From positions 622,501 to 686,500 of the forward strand of contig JAWQEG010000135.1 of NCBI GenBank assembly GCA_033782935.1: a stretch of 64,000 nucleotides of DNA, read 5' to 3'. The stretch is from Petrolisthes cinctipes (Eukaryota; Arthropoda; Malacostraca; Decapoda; Porcellanidae). The translations under genes were made by a program, and so were the position numbers. The notes under the pieces are model-generated. The model searched no databases. It had not been told where the DNA came from and saw only the letters and a list, made by a program, of their open reading frames with translations. Positions 1-9,616 of this stretch are shown here, piece after piece; position 1 is the first letter of the stretch, and every line of letters begins with the position of its first letter.

Positions 1-83
1 TCGTAACGTCGGAAGCAGGAGGTCAGGAACGGGAAAGTCAGCAGGAAGAAGGAGAAGAGGTGGTGTCTGATTGTGGGATCCAT
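1..83 (-). CDS. ORF-A of U0, first 27 codons (partial)
   Basis: The ATG lies at 81-83 in the context ATTATGG. The frame runs off the left edge. It encodes the PLE N-terminal start described for U4. Confidence 0.6.
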   Translation of the reverse strand, partial: MDPTIRHHLFSFFLLTFPFLTSCFRRY

Positions 84-159
84 AATGGAGTGGTAATTCA
101 CCCTGACGTGAAGAGCAGCATGCTAAGAAAAACCCACTTTTTATAGACAAAAAGCATTT

Positions 160-205
160 AATATGGACGTTTCGGAGGCAACTACCTCCCTCTTCAGCAG
201 TACAG
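160..205 (-). ncRNA. Candidate hammerhead ribozyme, U0
   Basis: Reference form: CUGAAGA, stem II GGAGG/CCUCC, then GAAACGUC. See the U1 copy for base-by-base positions. Confidence 0.45.
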
Positions 206-400
206 AGTTGAATGAAACATGAAAGGAAAATAGGCAGCTGACAGGAGGAGGGAGGGACAAGGTGTGTTCTGATGACAGACAACACCTCACCTCACTCAAC
301 CGACCTGACCTGGCCATTCCTCAGGGATCCGACCCCACATCTGGGAGGGATTTGACCACTAGTGCTCTCATTAATGGATCTAGTTTGAGCATACCTTCAT

Positions 401-1849
401 TTAAGTTATAAAGTTTTTATAGTGCTGTATACATACTGATTCTAATATTCTACGATTCTTGAAATTGTTGCACTTAATTATCATTTTACTAGAATTCCAA
501 TCAATACAGTGGTTGTTGTCATATGCATGGACAAAGTTAGCATTATTTGTGTTACAATTCGTCATATCTCGTTTATGTTCTTTCATTCTAACATCTAACG
601 ATCTCCCAGTTTCACCTATATAAACTAAGTCACAGTCTTTGCAAGGAATTTTGTATACTCCTGCTTGGTTCGGAACGGTGGCATTATTTCTTACAAGAGT
701 AGTTTTGATACTAGAAGTATATTTGAAGGATATGTTTACATCAAGTTCTCTGCTAACTGACTGAATTTCTTCCAGACGTTTTACATAAGGAAGACATAAA
801 TAAGGTTTCTTTTCGGACTGACATTTAGGAACATAGAAGGTTTTCCTAGCCTTATAATAAGCTTTTCTGATAAATAAATCAGGATATTTCAAGTTACGAA
901 ATATAATCCAAATTTTGTTGTTTTCTAACTCTAAATTTTTGGGGCTACAAATTCTTAATGCTCTGAGAAACAAGGTAGATATGACAGACATTTTGATAGA
1001 ATCATTATAATAAGAGAAAAAATGAATGTACATATCACAATGAGTGTGTTTCCTATAGACAGTGAAAGTAGGGAAGTCATTAATTTTAGTAACCAAAACA
1101 TCAAGGAAGGGTAGGGACCCATCAATTTCCCATTCCATTTTGAAATTGATATCTGGAACCAAGTCATTTAATTTGCAAAAGAAATCTTCAAAATTATTGA
1201 GACTGTTGGGCCAAAAGGAGAAAATGTCATCTACATACCTATGCCATATTAGATTTGGGGGTGCAATGTTGGATAATAACTCAGTTTCAAAAAATTCCAT
1301 ATACAAATTACTAAGGATGGGGGATAACGGCGACCCCATAGCATTGCCAAAACGCTGAATGAAGAATTTATCATTAAAAGAAAAAGCATTGGATGAAACA
1401 CAAAGATTAATTAATTCAAGGAAGGAAGATATTGGCATACCCAAATCTAAATCATAGTCTGGCATTTTCCTACTTAGAAATTCTAATACATCGTTAAGTG
1501 GCACTTTAGTGAAGAGTGAATCTACATCAAAACTTACCATTTTTCCATTAGTCAGGTTTAGAGACCTAATTTTATCATTAAAATGTGAGGAATTTTTAAT
1601 GTGTGAACTTGAGATGCATCCCACTAATGGTGATAATTTATTGGCTAAGAATTTTGATAATTTGTAGCTAAATGATCCACAGTACGAAACAATGGGGCTA
1701 AGAGGAACACCATTCTTATGTGTTTTGGGTAGACCATATATGTGTGGAAGTTTAGGGTTGACTTGCATGAACCATTTGGCATCGATGTTGGGCACATTAT
1801 TGAGTAGTTCTTTCACAGTACGGTTGAACCGGGTGGACAGACACTTTAA
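401..1849 (-). CDS. ORF-B of U1: PLE reverse transcriptase core plus GIY-YIG endonuclease
   Basis: This is the catalytic part of a Penelope-like retroelement polyprotein, which copies the element RNA into DNA at a nick made by its nuclease. The open frame starts 11 codons before a GTG at 1814-1816. Counting that GTG as residue 1, I see the LPKTHKNGVPL block (29-39), RT motif A FDVDSLF (96-102), motif B GNAMGSPLSP (157-166), the catalytic YVDD (194-197), and PFLDVLV (236-242). The GIY-YIG nuclease follows: GVYKI (386-390), CKDC (392-395), VYIGETGR (398-405) and a likely catalytic Glu in RRILES (455-460). The C-terminus is FIT, with TAA at 401-403. There is no proper ATG, so it is best read as the second part of one protein begun by ORF-A and separated by the universal +1 break. 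U1 has Ser at 40 where most other units have Arg, and Asn in the PNQAG linker. Family assignment is firm; whether it is expressed is unknown. Confidence 0.93.
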   Translation of the reverse strand, partial: LKCLSTRFNRTVKELLNNVPNIDAKWFMQVNPKLPHIYGLPKTHKNGVPLSPIVSYCGSFSYKLSKFLANKLSPLVGCISSSHIKNSSHFNDKIRSLNLTNGKMVSFDVDSLFTKVPLNDVLEFLSRKMPDYDLDLGMPISSFLELINLCVSSNAFSFNDKFFIQRFGNAMGSPLSPILSNLYMEFFETELLSNIAPPNLIWHRYVDDIFSFWPNSLNNFEDFFCKLNDLVPDINFKMEWEIDGSLPFLDVLVTKINDFPTFTVYRKHTHCDMYIHFFSYYNDSIKMSVISTLFLRALRICSPKNLELENNKIWIIFRNLKYPDLFIRKAYYKARKTFYVPKCQSEKKPYLCLPYVKRLEEIQSVSRELDVNISFKYTSSIKTTLVRNNATVPNQAGVYKIPCKDCDLVYIGETGRSLDVRMKEHKRDMTNCNTNNANFVHAYDNNHCIDWNSSKMIIKCNNFKNRRILESVCIQHYKNFIT

Positions 1850-2672
1850 TTAAGGGAGAAGATCTCAACTTTTCATAAGTGGTGACGTCATTTAATAGAT
1901 TTAACATCTTTTCTTCGTAGTTAACTTTATCAAGTATCACAACTGAGTTGCTCTTGTCAGCTTTAGTTATGAAAATGGAGTTGTTTTTTCTTAAATTCTC
2001 CAAGGCCAAACGAAACCGCCTAGGAATGGAATCATAGGAGTTAAAATGATCCAAAAAGCCATTGATTATAAAACCATTAAGGCACGGGAAATTATGCCTT
2101 CCATTAAATACAGACGCAACAAAATCTAGGGCAATATTTCTACCAGGTTTTAGAGCAAAAGAAAAACCCAGTTGCAACACTTGATTTTCAATTTCCGATA
2201 GCACATAGGACGACTAATTCACCACTGAGCCCATAACACCACAGTTGTTCCACTCACTGGCACTGCACAATTCGCTGATGACTCTGTTGCATCTAATCCT
2301 GGTCTTGTTCACTTCATGGTTACACTTGTTACTGGCTGTCTGAAGTACGGATTCCAACAAATCATCATGAAGGTGTCCTTTGAGAAGTCGTATGTTACGT
2401 CGAAGAAGCCAATACGACTCATCAACTTCTCGTTTTATGCAGGCAACACGCTCAAGTAGAGTGGCACGGGCAACATCAGGAAACGGTGTAGTCCTCCATC
2501 TAAAGAACGGCAAGAAAGACTTAGGGATGACTTGTTTATAGAGGAATTTCAGTTGAAGCTTCTTTTTCTTGACTGCCGTTAAACACTTCTCGTAACGTCG
2601 GAAGCAGGAGGTCAGGAACGGGAAAGTCAGCAGGAAGGAGGAGAAGAGGTGGTGTCTGATCGTGGGATCCAT
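1797..2672 (-). pseudogene. ORF-A of U1: PLE N-terminal region and RT1 block, nonsense-broken
   Basis: The ATG is at 2670-2672. The frame has an in-frame TAG at 2214-2216 (TTG to TAG in the conserved VNLSS stretch), shared only with U2. After the stop, the frame is open through the RT1 block to TAA at 1797-1799. Confidence 0.85.
1841..1852 (-). other. Universal ORF-A to ORF-B frame break (U1 example)
   Basis: On the coding strand ORF-A reads TTA ATT AAA GTG (L-I-K-V) here. The RT frame reads TTA AAG TGT CTG (L-K-C-L), which is +1 relative to ORF-A. One extra base, plausibly in the AAA run, explains the break. The same arrangement occurs 44-55 bp above the ORF-A stop in every other unit covering this point, except that the U20 stop is displaced by a 12-bp deletion. 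B-type units read AAAGCG in place of AAAGTG. ORF-A runs 15 codons past the break before its TAA, so the open frames overlap by about 50 bp. Confidence 0.85.
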
Positions 2673-2725
2673 AATGGAGTGGTAATTCACAATGACGTGA
2701 AGAGCAGCATGCTAAGAAAAACCCA

Positions 2726-2734
2726 CTTTTTATA
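2726..2734 (-). promoter_or_regulatory. TATA-like box TATAAAAAG (U1 example)
   Basis: TATAAAAAG lies 54 bp upstream of the ORF-A ATG and just downstream of the predicted ribozyme cut. It sits at the same place in the other units, 15-23 bp below the low end of each hammerhead-like feature. A TATA-like string in AT-rich DNA is weak evidence for a promoter. Confidence 0.3.
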
Positions 2735-2748
2735 GACAAAAAGCATTT

Positions 2749-2794
2749 AATATGGACGTTTCGGAGGCAACTACCTCCCTCTTCAGCAGTACAG
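2749..2794 (-). ncRNA. Candidate hammerhead ribozyme, U1 (reference copy)
   Basis: Read on the minus strand: CUGAAGA at 2786-2780, one unpaired G at 2779, stem II GGAGG (2778-2774) pairing with CCUCC (2767-2763) across a six-base loop, GAAA at 2762-2759, then C and the cleavage triplet GUC at 2757-2755. A stem I of about five pairs with one bulged C can form between 2787-2792 and 2754-2750. ACGU in GAAACGUC is self-complementary and leaves no loop for stem III, so two units would have to pair as a dimer. Hammerhead motifs are established in PLEs. The extra G before stem II and the A at core position 7 are imperfect, and CUGCUGA three bases upstream is an alternative core. Cleavage would release RNA starting about 83 nt before the ORF-A ATG. 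Confidence 0.5.
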
Positions 2795-2866
2795 AGTTAA
2801 ATGAAACATGAAAGGAAAATAGGCAGCTGACAGGAGGAAGGAGGGACAAGGTGTGTTCTGATGACA

Positions 2867-2886
2867 GACAACACCTCACCTCACCC
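2867..2886 (-). repeat. CTCAC pentamer run at the U1/U2 junction (example)
   Basis: The unit boundary carries a short pentamer run: CTCAC on the plus strand, GTGAG on the coding strand. Copy number varies: x2 here, x1 at U16/U17 to U18/U19, x3 at many junctions, and x4 at U7/U8 to U9/U10. Confidence 0.8.
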
Positions 2887-2989
2887 AACCGACCTGACCT
2901 GGCCATTCCTCAGGGATCCGACCCCACATCTGGGAGGGATTTGACCACTAGTTCTCTCATTAATGGATCTAGTTTGAGCATACCTTCAT

Positions 2990-4438
2990 TTAAGTTATAA
3001 AGTTTTTATAGAGCTGTATACATACTGATTCTAATATTCTACGTTTCTTGAAATTGTTGCACTTAATTATCATTTTACTAGAATTCCAATCAATACAGTG
3101 GTTGTTGTCATATGCATGGACAAAGTTAGCATTATTTGTGTTACAATTCGTCATATCTCGTTTATGTTCTTTCATTCTAACATCTAACGATCTCCCAGTT
3201 TCACCTATATAAACTAAGTCACAGTCTTTGCAAGGAATTTTGTATACTCCTGCTTGGGGCGGAACGGTGGCATTATTTCTTACAAGAGTAGTTTTGATAC
3301 TAGAAGTATATTTGAAGGATATGTTTACATCAAGTTCTCTGCTAACTGACTGAATTTCTTCCAGACTTTTTACATACGGAAGACATAAATAAGGTTTCTT
3401 TTCGGACTGACATTTAGGAACATAGAAGGTTTTCCTAGCCTTATAATAAGCTTTTCTGATAAATAAATCAGGATATTTCAAGTTACGAAATATAATCCAA
3501 ATTTTGTTGTTTTCTAACTCTAAATTTTTGGGGCTACAAATTCTTAATGCTCTGAGAAACAAGGTAGATATGACAGACATTTTGATAGAATCATTATAAT
3601 AAGAGAAAAAATGAATGTACATATCACAATGAGTGTGTTTCCTATAGACAGTGAAAGTAGGGAAGTCATTAATTTTAGTAACCAAAACATCAAGGAAGGG
3701 TAGGGACCCATCAATTTCCCATTCCATTTTGAAATTGATATCTGGAACCAAGTCATTTAATTTGCAAAAGAAATCTTCAAAATTATTGAGACTGTTGGGC
3801 CAAAAGGAGAAAATGTCATCTACATACCTATGCCATATTAGATTTGGGGGTGCAATGTTGGATAATAACTCAGTTTCAAAAAATTCCATATACAAATTAC
3901 TAAGGATGGGGGATAACGGCGACCCCATAGCATTGCCAAAACGCTGAATGAAGAATTTATCATTAAAAGAAAAAGCATTGGATGAAACACAAAGATTAAT
4001 TAATTCAAGGAAGGAAGATATTGGCATACCCAAATCTAAATCATAGTCTGGCATTTTCCTACTTAGAAATTCTAATACATCGTTAAGTGGCACTTTAGTG
4101 AAGAGTGAATCTACATCAAAACTTACCATTTTTCCATTAGTCAGGTTTAGAGACCTAATTTTATCATTAAAATGTGAGGAATTTTTAATGTGTGAACTTG
4201 AGATGCATCCCACTAATGGTGATAATTTATTGGCTAAGAATGTTGATAATTTATAGCTAAATGATCCACAGTACGAAACAATGGGGCTAAGAGGAACACC
4301 ATTCTTATGTGTTTTGGGTAGACCATATATGTGTGGAAGTTTAGGGTTGACTTGCATGAACCATTTGGCATCGATGTTGGGCACATTATTGAGTAGTTCT
4401 TTCACAGTACGGTTGAACCGGGTGGACAGACACTTTAA
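2990..4438 (-). CDS. ORF-B of U2: PLE RT plus GIY-YIG endonuclease, intact
   Basis: Same length and motif layout as U1, ending in FIT. It differs from U1 at a handful of residues: PPQAG in the linker, Ser in VKSLEE, Thr in KLSTFL, and Leu in CIQLYKN near the C-terminus. Confidence 0.92.
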   Translation of the reverse strand, partial: LKCLSTRFNRTVKELLNNVPNIDAKWFMQVNPKLPHIYGLPKTHKNGVPLSPIVSYCGSFSYKLSTFLANKLSPLVGCISSSHIKNSSHFNDKIRSLNLTNGKMVSFDVDSLFTKVPLNDVLEFLSRKMPDYDLDLGMPISSFLELINLCVSSNAFSFNDKFFIQRFGNAMGSPLSPILSNLYMEFFETELLSNIAPPNLIWHRYVDDIFSFWPNSLNNFEDFFCKLNDLVPDINFKMEWEIDGSLPFLDVLVTKINDFPTFTVYRKHTHCDMYIHFFSYYNDSIKMSVISTLFLRALRICSPKNLELENNKIWIIFRNLKYPDLFIRKAYYKARKTFYVPKCQSEKKPYLCLPYVKSLEEIQSVSRELDVNISFKYTSSIKTTLVRNNATVPPQAGVYKIPCKDCDLVYIGETGRSLDVRMKEHKRDMTNCNTNNANFVHAYDNNHCIDWNSSKMIIKCNNFKKRRILESVCIQLYKNFIT

Positions 4439-5261
4439 TTAAGGGAGAAGATCTCAACTTTTCATAAGTGGTGACGTCATTTAATAGATTTAACATCTTT
4501 TCTTCGTAGTTAACTTTATCAAGTATCACAACTGAGTTGCTCTTGTCAGCTTTAGTTATGAAAATGGAGTTGTTTTTTCTTAAATTCTCCAAGGCCAAAC
4601 GAAACCGCCTAGGAATGGAATCATAGGAGTTAAAATGATCCAAAAAGCCATTGATTATAAAACCATTAAGGCACGGGAAATTATGCCTTCCATTAAATAC
4701 AGACGCAACAAAATCTAGGGCAATATTTCTACCAGGTTTTAGAGCAAAAGAAAAACCCAGTTGCAACACTTGATTTTCAATTTCCGATAGCACATAGGAC
4801 GACTAATTCACCACTGAGCCCATAACACCACAGTTGTTCCACTCACTGGCACTGCACAATTCGCTGATGACTCTGTTGCATCTAATCCTGGTCTTGTTCA
4901 CTTCATGGTTACACTTGTTACTGGCTGTCTGAAGTACGGATTCCAACAAATCATCATGAAGGTGTCCTTTGAGAAGTCGTATGTTACGTCGAAGAAGCCA
5001 ATACGACTCATCAACTTCTCGTTTTATGCAGGCAACACGCTCAAGTAGAGTGGCACGGGCAACATCAGGAAACGGTGTAGTCCTCCATCTAAAGAACGGC
5101 AAGAAAGACTTAGGGATGACTTGTTTATAGAGGAATTTCAGTTGAAGCTTCTTTTTCTTGACTGCCGTTAAACACTTCTCGTAACGTCGGAAGCAGGAGG
5201 TCAGGAACGGGAAAGTCAGCAGGAAGGAGGAGAAGAGGTGGTGTCTGATCGTGGGATCCAT
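4386..5261 (-). pseudogene. ORF-A of U2, nonsense-broken
   Basis: The ATG is at 5259-5261. It carries the same TAG as U1, at 4803-4805, so the two adjacent units share a recent ancestor. Confidence 0.85.
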
Positions 5262-5337
5262 AATGGAGTGGTAATTCACAATGACGTGAAGAGCAGCATG
5301 CTAAGAAAAACCCACTTTTTATAGACAAAAAGCATTT

Positions 5338-5383
5338 AATATGGACGTTTCGGAGGCAACTACCTCCCTCTTCAGCAGTACAG
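5338..5383 (-). ncRNA. Candidate hammerhead ribozyme, U2
   Basis: Reference core, stem II and GUC triplet are unchanged. Confidence 0.48.
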
Positions 5384-5578
5384 AGTTAAATGAAACATGA
5401 AAGGAAAATAGGCAGCTGACAGGAGGAAGGAGGGACAAGGTGTGTTCTGATGACAGACAACACCTCACCTCACCCAACCGACCTGACCTGGCCATTCCTC
5501 AGGGATCCGACCCCACATCTGGGAGGGATTTGACCACTAGTGCTCTCATTAATGGATCTAGTTTGAGCATACCTTCAT

Positions 5579-7027
5579 TTAAGTTATAAAGTTTTTATAG
5601 TGCTGTATACATACTGATTCTAATATTCTACGTTTCTTGAAATTGTTGCACTTAATTATCATTTTACTAGAATTCCAATCAATACAGTGGTTGTTGTCAT
5701 ATGCATGGACAAAGTTAGCATTATTTGTGTTACAATTCGTCATATCTCGTTTATGTTCTTTCATTCTAACATCTAACGATCTCCCAGTTTCACCTATATA
5801 AACTAAGTCACAGTCTTTGCAAGGAATTTTGTATACTCCTGCTTGGGGCGGAACGGTGGCATTATTTCTTACAAGAGTAGTTTTGATACTAGAAGTATAT
5901 TTGAAGGATATGTTTACATCAAGTTCTCTGCTAACTGACTGAATTTCTTCCAGACTTTTTACATAAGGAAGACATAAATAAGGTTTCTTTTCGGACTGAC
6001 ATTTAGGAACATAGAAGGTTTTCCTAGCCTTATAATAAGCTTTTCTGATAAATAAATCAGGATATTTCAAGTTACGAAATATAATCCAAATTTTGTTGTT
6101 TTCTAACTCTAAATTTTTGGGGCTACAAATTCTTAATGCTCTGAGAAACAAGGTAGATATGACAGACATTTTGATAGAATCATTGTGATAAGAGAAAAAA
6201 TGAATGTACATATCACAATGAGTGTGTTTCCTATAGACAGTGAAAGTAGGGAAGTCATTAATTTTAGTAACCAAAACATCAAGGAAGGGTAGGGACCCAT
6301 CAATTTCCCATTCCATTTTGAAATTGATAGATGGAACCAAGTCATTTAATTTGCAAAAGAAATCTTCAAAATTATTGAGACTGTTGGGCCAAAAGGAGAA
6401 AATGTCATCTACATACCTATGCCATATTAGATTTGGGGGTGCAATGTTGGATAATAACTCAGTTTCAAAAAATTCCATATACAAATTACTAAGGATGGGG
6501 GATAACGGCGACCCCATAGCATTGCCAAAACGCTGAATGAAGAATTTATCATTAAAAGAAAAAGCATTGAATGAAACACAAAGATTAATTAATTCAAGGA
6601 AGGAAGATATTGGCATACCCAAATCTAAATCATAGTCTGGCATTTTCCTACTTAGAAATTCTAATACATCGTTAAGTGGCACTTTAGTGAAGATTGAATC
6701 TACATCAAAACTTACCATTTTTCCATTAGTTAGGTTTAGAGACTTAATTTTATCATTAAAATGTGAGGAATTTTTAATGTGTGAACTTGAGTTGCATCCC
6801 ACTAATGGTGATAATTTATTGGCTAAGAATTTTGATAATTTGTAGCTAAATGATCCACAGTACGAAACAATGGGGCTAAGAGGAACACCATTCTTATGTG
6901 TTTTGGGTAGACCATAAATGTGTGGAAGTTTAGGGTTGACTTGCATGAACCATTTGGCATCGATGTTGGGCACATTATTGAGTAGTTCTTTCACAGTACG
7001 GTTGAACCGGGTGGACAGACACTTTAA
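5579..7027 (-). CDS. ORF-B of U3: PLE RT plus GIY-YIG endonuclease, intact
   Basis: 471 codons from the GTG, with all RT and GIY-YIG motifs present. Motif A reads FDVDSIF instead of FDVDSLF, and Ser142 before NAFSF is Phe. It has the short FIT end. Confidence 0.92.
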   Translation of the reverse strand, partial: LKCLSTRFNRTVKELLNNVPNIDAKWFMQVNPKLPHIYGLPKTHKNGVPLSPIVSYCGSFSYKLSKFLANKLSPLVGCNSSSHIKNSSHFNDKIKSLNLTNGKMVSFDVDSIFTKVPLNDVLEFLSRKMPDYDLDLGMPISSFLELINLCVSFNAFSFNDKFFIQRFGNAMGSPLSPILSNLYMEFFETELLSNIAPPNLIWHRYVDDIFSFWPNSLNNFEDFFCKLNDLVPSINFKMEWEIDGSLPFLDVLVTKINDFPTFTVYRKHTHCDMYIHFFSYHNDSIKMSVISTLFLRALRICSPKNLELENNKIWIIFRNLKYPDLFIRKAYYKARKTFYVPKCQSEKKPYLCLPYVKSLEEIQSVSRELDVNISFKYTSSIKTTLVRNNATVPPQAGVYKIPCKDCDLVYIGETGRSLDVRMKEHKRDMTNCNTNNANFVHAYDNNHCIDWNSSKMIIKCNNFKKRRILESVCIQHYKNFIT

Positions 7028-7850
7028 TTAAGGGAGAAGATCTCAACTTTTCATAAGTGGTGACGTCATTTAATAGATTTAACATCTTTTCTTCGTAGTT
7101 AACTTTATCAAGTATCACAACTGAGTTGCTCTTGTCAGCTTTAATTATGAAAATGGAGTTGTTTTTTCTTAAATTCTCCAAGGCCAAACGAAACCGCCTA
7201 GGAATGGAATCATAGGAGTTAAAATGATCCAAAAAGCCATTGATTATAAAACCATTAAGGCACGGGAAATTATGCCTTCCATTAAATACAGACGCAACAA
7301 AATCTAGGGCAATATTTCTACCAGGTTTTAGAGCAAAAGAAAAACCCAGTTGCAACACTTGATTTTCAATTTCCGATAGCACATAGGACGACAAATTCAC
7401 CACTGAGCCCATAACACCACAGTTGTTCCACTCACTGGCACTGCACAATTCGCTGATGACTCTGTTGCGTCTAATCCTGGTCTTGTTCACTTCATGGTTA
7501 CACTTGTTACTGGCTGTCTGAAGTACGGATTCCAACAAATCATCATGAAGGTGTCCTTTGAGAAGTCGTATGTTACGTCGAAGAAGCCAATATGACTCAT
7601 CAACTTCTCGTTTTATGCAGGCAACACGCTCAAGTAGAGTGGCACGGGCAACATCAGGAAACGGTGTAGTCCTCCATCTAAAGAACGGCAAGAAAGACTT
7701 AGGGATGACTTGTTTATGGAGGAATTTCAGTTAAAGCTTCATTTTCTTGACTGCCGTTAAACACTTCTCGTAACGTCGGAAGCAGGATGTCAGGAACGGG
7801 AAAGTCAGCAGGAAGGAGGAGAAGAGGTGGTGTCTGATCGTGGGATCCAT
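6975..7850 (-). pseudogene. ORF-A of U3, nonsense near the N-terminus
   Basis: The ATG is at 7848-7850. A CAA to TAA change at 7731-7733 stops the frame at residue 40, after the lysine run. The remaining frame is open to TAA at 6975. The RT1 block reads IIKADK rather than ITKADK. Confidence 0.85.
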
Positions 7851-7926
7851 AATGGAGTGGTAATTCACAATGACGTGAAGAGCAGCATGCTAAGAAAAAC
7901 CCACTTTTTATAGACAAAAAGCATTT

Positions 7927-7972
7927 AATATGGACGTTACGGAGGCAACTACCTCCCTCTTCAGCAGTACAG
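7927..7972 (-). ncRNA. Degenerate hammerhead-like fold, U3
   Basis: The GAAA core strand is changed to GUAA, which should abolish cleavage if this fold is a hammerhead. Confidence 0.35.
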
Positions 7973-8167
7973 AGTTGAATGAAACATGAAAGGAAAATAG
8001 GCAGCTGACAGGAGGAGGGAGGGACAAGGTGCGTTCTGATGACAGACAACACCTCACATCACCCAACCGACCTGACCTGGCCATTCCTCAGGGATCCGAC
8101 CCCACATCTGGGAGGGATTTGACCACTAGTGCTCTCATTAATGGATCTAGTTTGAGCATACCTTCAT

Positions 8168-9616
8168 TTAAGTTATAAAGTTTTTATAGTGCTGTATACA
8201 TACTGATTCTAATATTCTACGTTTCTTGAAATTGTTGCACTTAATTATCATTTTACTAGAATTCCAATCAATACAGTGGTTGTTGTCATATGCATGGACA
8301 AAGTTAGCATTATTTGTGTTACAATTCGTCATATCTCGTTTATGTTCTTTCATTCTAACATCTAACGATCTCCCAGTTTCACCTATATAAACTAAGTCAC
8401 AGTCTTTGCAAGGAATTTTGTATACTCCTGCTTGGGGCGGAACGGTGGCATTATTTCTTACAAGAGTAGTTTTGATACTAGAAGTATATTTGAAGGATAT
8501 GTTTACATCAAGTTCTCTGCTAACTGACTGAATTTCTTCCAGACTTTTTACATAAGGAAGACATAAATAAGGTTTCTTTTCGGACTGACATTTAGGAACA
8601 TAGAAGGTTTTCCTAGCCTTATAATAAGCTTTTCTGATAAACCAATCAGGATATTTCAAGTTACGAAATATAATCCAAATTTTGTTGTTTTCTAACTCTA
8701 AATTTTTGGGGCTACAAATTCTTAATGCTCTGAGAAACAAGGTAGATATGACAGACATTTTGATAGAATCATTATAATAAGAGAAAAAATGAATGTACAT
8801 ATCACAATGAGTGTGTTTCCTATAGACAGTGAAAGTAGGGAAGTCATTAATTTTAGTAACCAAAACATCAAGGAAGGGTAGGGACCCATCAATTTCCAAT
8901 TCCATTTTGAAATTGATATCTGGAACCAAGTCATTTAATTTGCAAAAGAAATCTTCAAAATTACTGAGACTGTTGGGCCAAAAGGAGAAAATGTCATCTA
9001 CATACCTATGCCATATTAGATTTGGGGGTGCAATGTTGGATAATAACTCAGTTTCAAAAAATTCCATATACAAATTACTAAGGATGGGGGATAACGGCGA
9101 CCCCATAGCATTGCCAAAACGCTGAATGAAGAATTTATCATTAAAAGAAAAAGCATTGGATGAAACACAAAGATTAATTAATTCAAGGAAGGAAGATATT
9201 GGCATACCCAAATCTAAATCATAGTCTGGCATTTTCCTACTTAGAAATTATAATACATCGTTAAGGGGCACTTTAGTGAAGAGTGAATCTACATCAAAAC
9301 TTACCATTTTTCCATTAGTTAGGTTTAGAGACTTAATTTTATCAATAAAATGTGAGGAATTTTTAATGTGTGAACTTGAGATGCATCCCACTAATGGTGA
9401 TAATTTATTGGCTAAGAATGTTGATAATTTGTAGCTAAATGATCCACAGTACGAAACAATGGGGCGAAGAGGAACACCATTCTTATGTGTTTTGGGTAGA
9501 CCATATATGTGTGAAAGTTTAGGGTTGACTTGCATGGACTGTTTGGCATCGATGTTGGGCACATTATTGAGTAGTTCTTTCACAGTACGGTTGAACCGGG
9601 TGGACAGACGCTTTAA
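8168..9616 (-). pseudogene. ORF-B of U4, one nonsense codon after RT motif A
   Basis: TAA at 9248-9250 replaces the Glu after VPLNDVL, between RT motifs A and B. On both sides the frame is open, and YVDD, CKDC and VYIG are preserved. This is the leftmost copy of the nonsense codon shared through U10. Confidence 0.88.

Larger units (their letters stand above)
1..300 (-). mobile_element. PLE unit U0, 5' end only
   Basis: This is the 5' end of a unit cut by the left edge of the window. It contains the first codons of ORF-A, the TATA-like box, the hammerhead-like fold and a CTCAC x2 junction in which the following CCC reads as TC. Confidence 0.9.
301..2889 (-). mobile_element. PLE unit U1 (subfamily A)
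   Basis: Full unit of 2589 bp. Its 5' junction with U2 has CTCAC x2. It has an intact RT-endonuclease frame, a nonsense codon in ORF-A, the universal ORF-A/ORF-B frame break and the short FIT C-terminus. It has GGATCC sites near its 3' end (325-330) and at the ORF-A start (2665-2670). Confidence 0.95.
2890..5478 (-). mobile_element. PLE unit U2 (subfamily A)
   Basis: Full unit of 2589 bp, very close to U1, with the same ORF-A nonsense codon and an intact ORF-B. Junction with U3 has CTCAC x2. Confidence 0.95.
5479..8067 (-). mobile_element. PLE unit U3 (subfamily A)
   Basis: Full unit of 2589 bp. ORF-B is intact, ORF-A has its own nonsense codon, and the hammerhead-like GAAA is mutated. The CTCAC x2 junction with U4 reads CTCACATCAC. 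Confidence 0.95.

Noticed and set aside
263..280. Plus-strand CTGATGA near each junction as a hammerhead core
   Set aside because: No matching GAAA strand or stem II follows on the plus strand, and the B-type units change the flanking bases. The minus-strand fold is the better candidate.
955..1167. Minus-strand 70-codon ORF with hydrophobic segments
   Set aside because: It is an alternative frame inside the RT thumb region. The membrane-like appearance comes from AT-rich codons read out of frame.
1062..1358. Plus-strand 98-codon ORF repeated in nearly all units
   Set aside because: It lies antisense to RT motifs B to E and changes only as the RT sequence changes. It has no recognisable family. 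Its conservation follows from the repeat, so I treat it as a shadow frame.
1814..1816. GTG as a bacterial-style start for ORF-B
   Set aside because: The element is eukaryotic and the frame is open 11 codons further upstream, matching the PLE polyprotein. The GTG is an internal valine, not a start.
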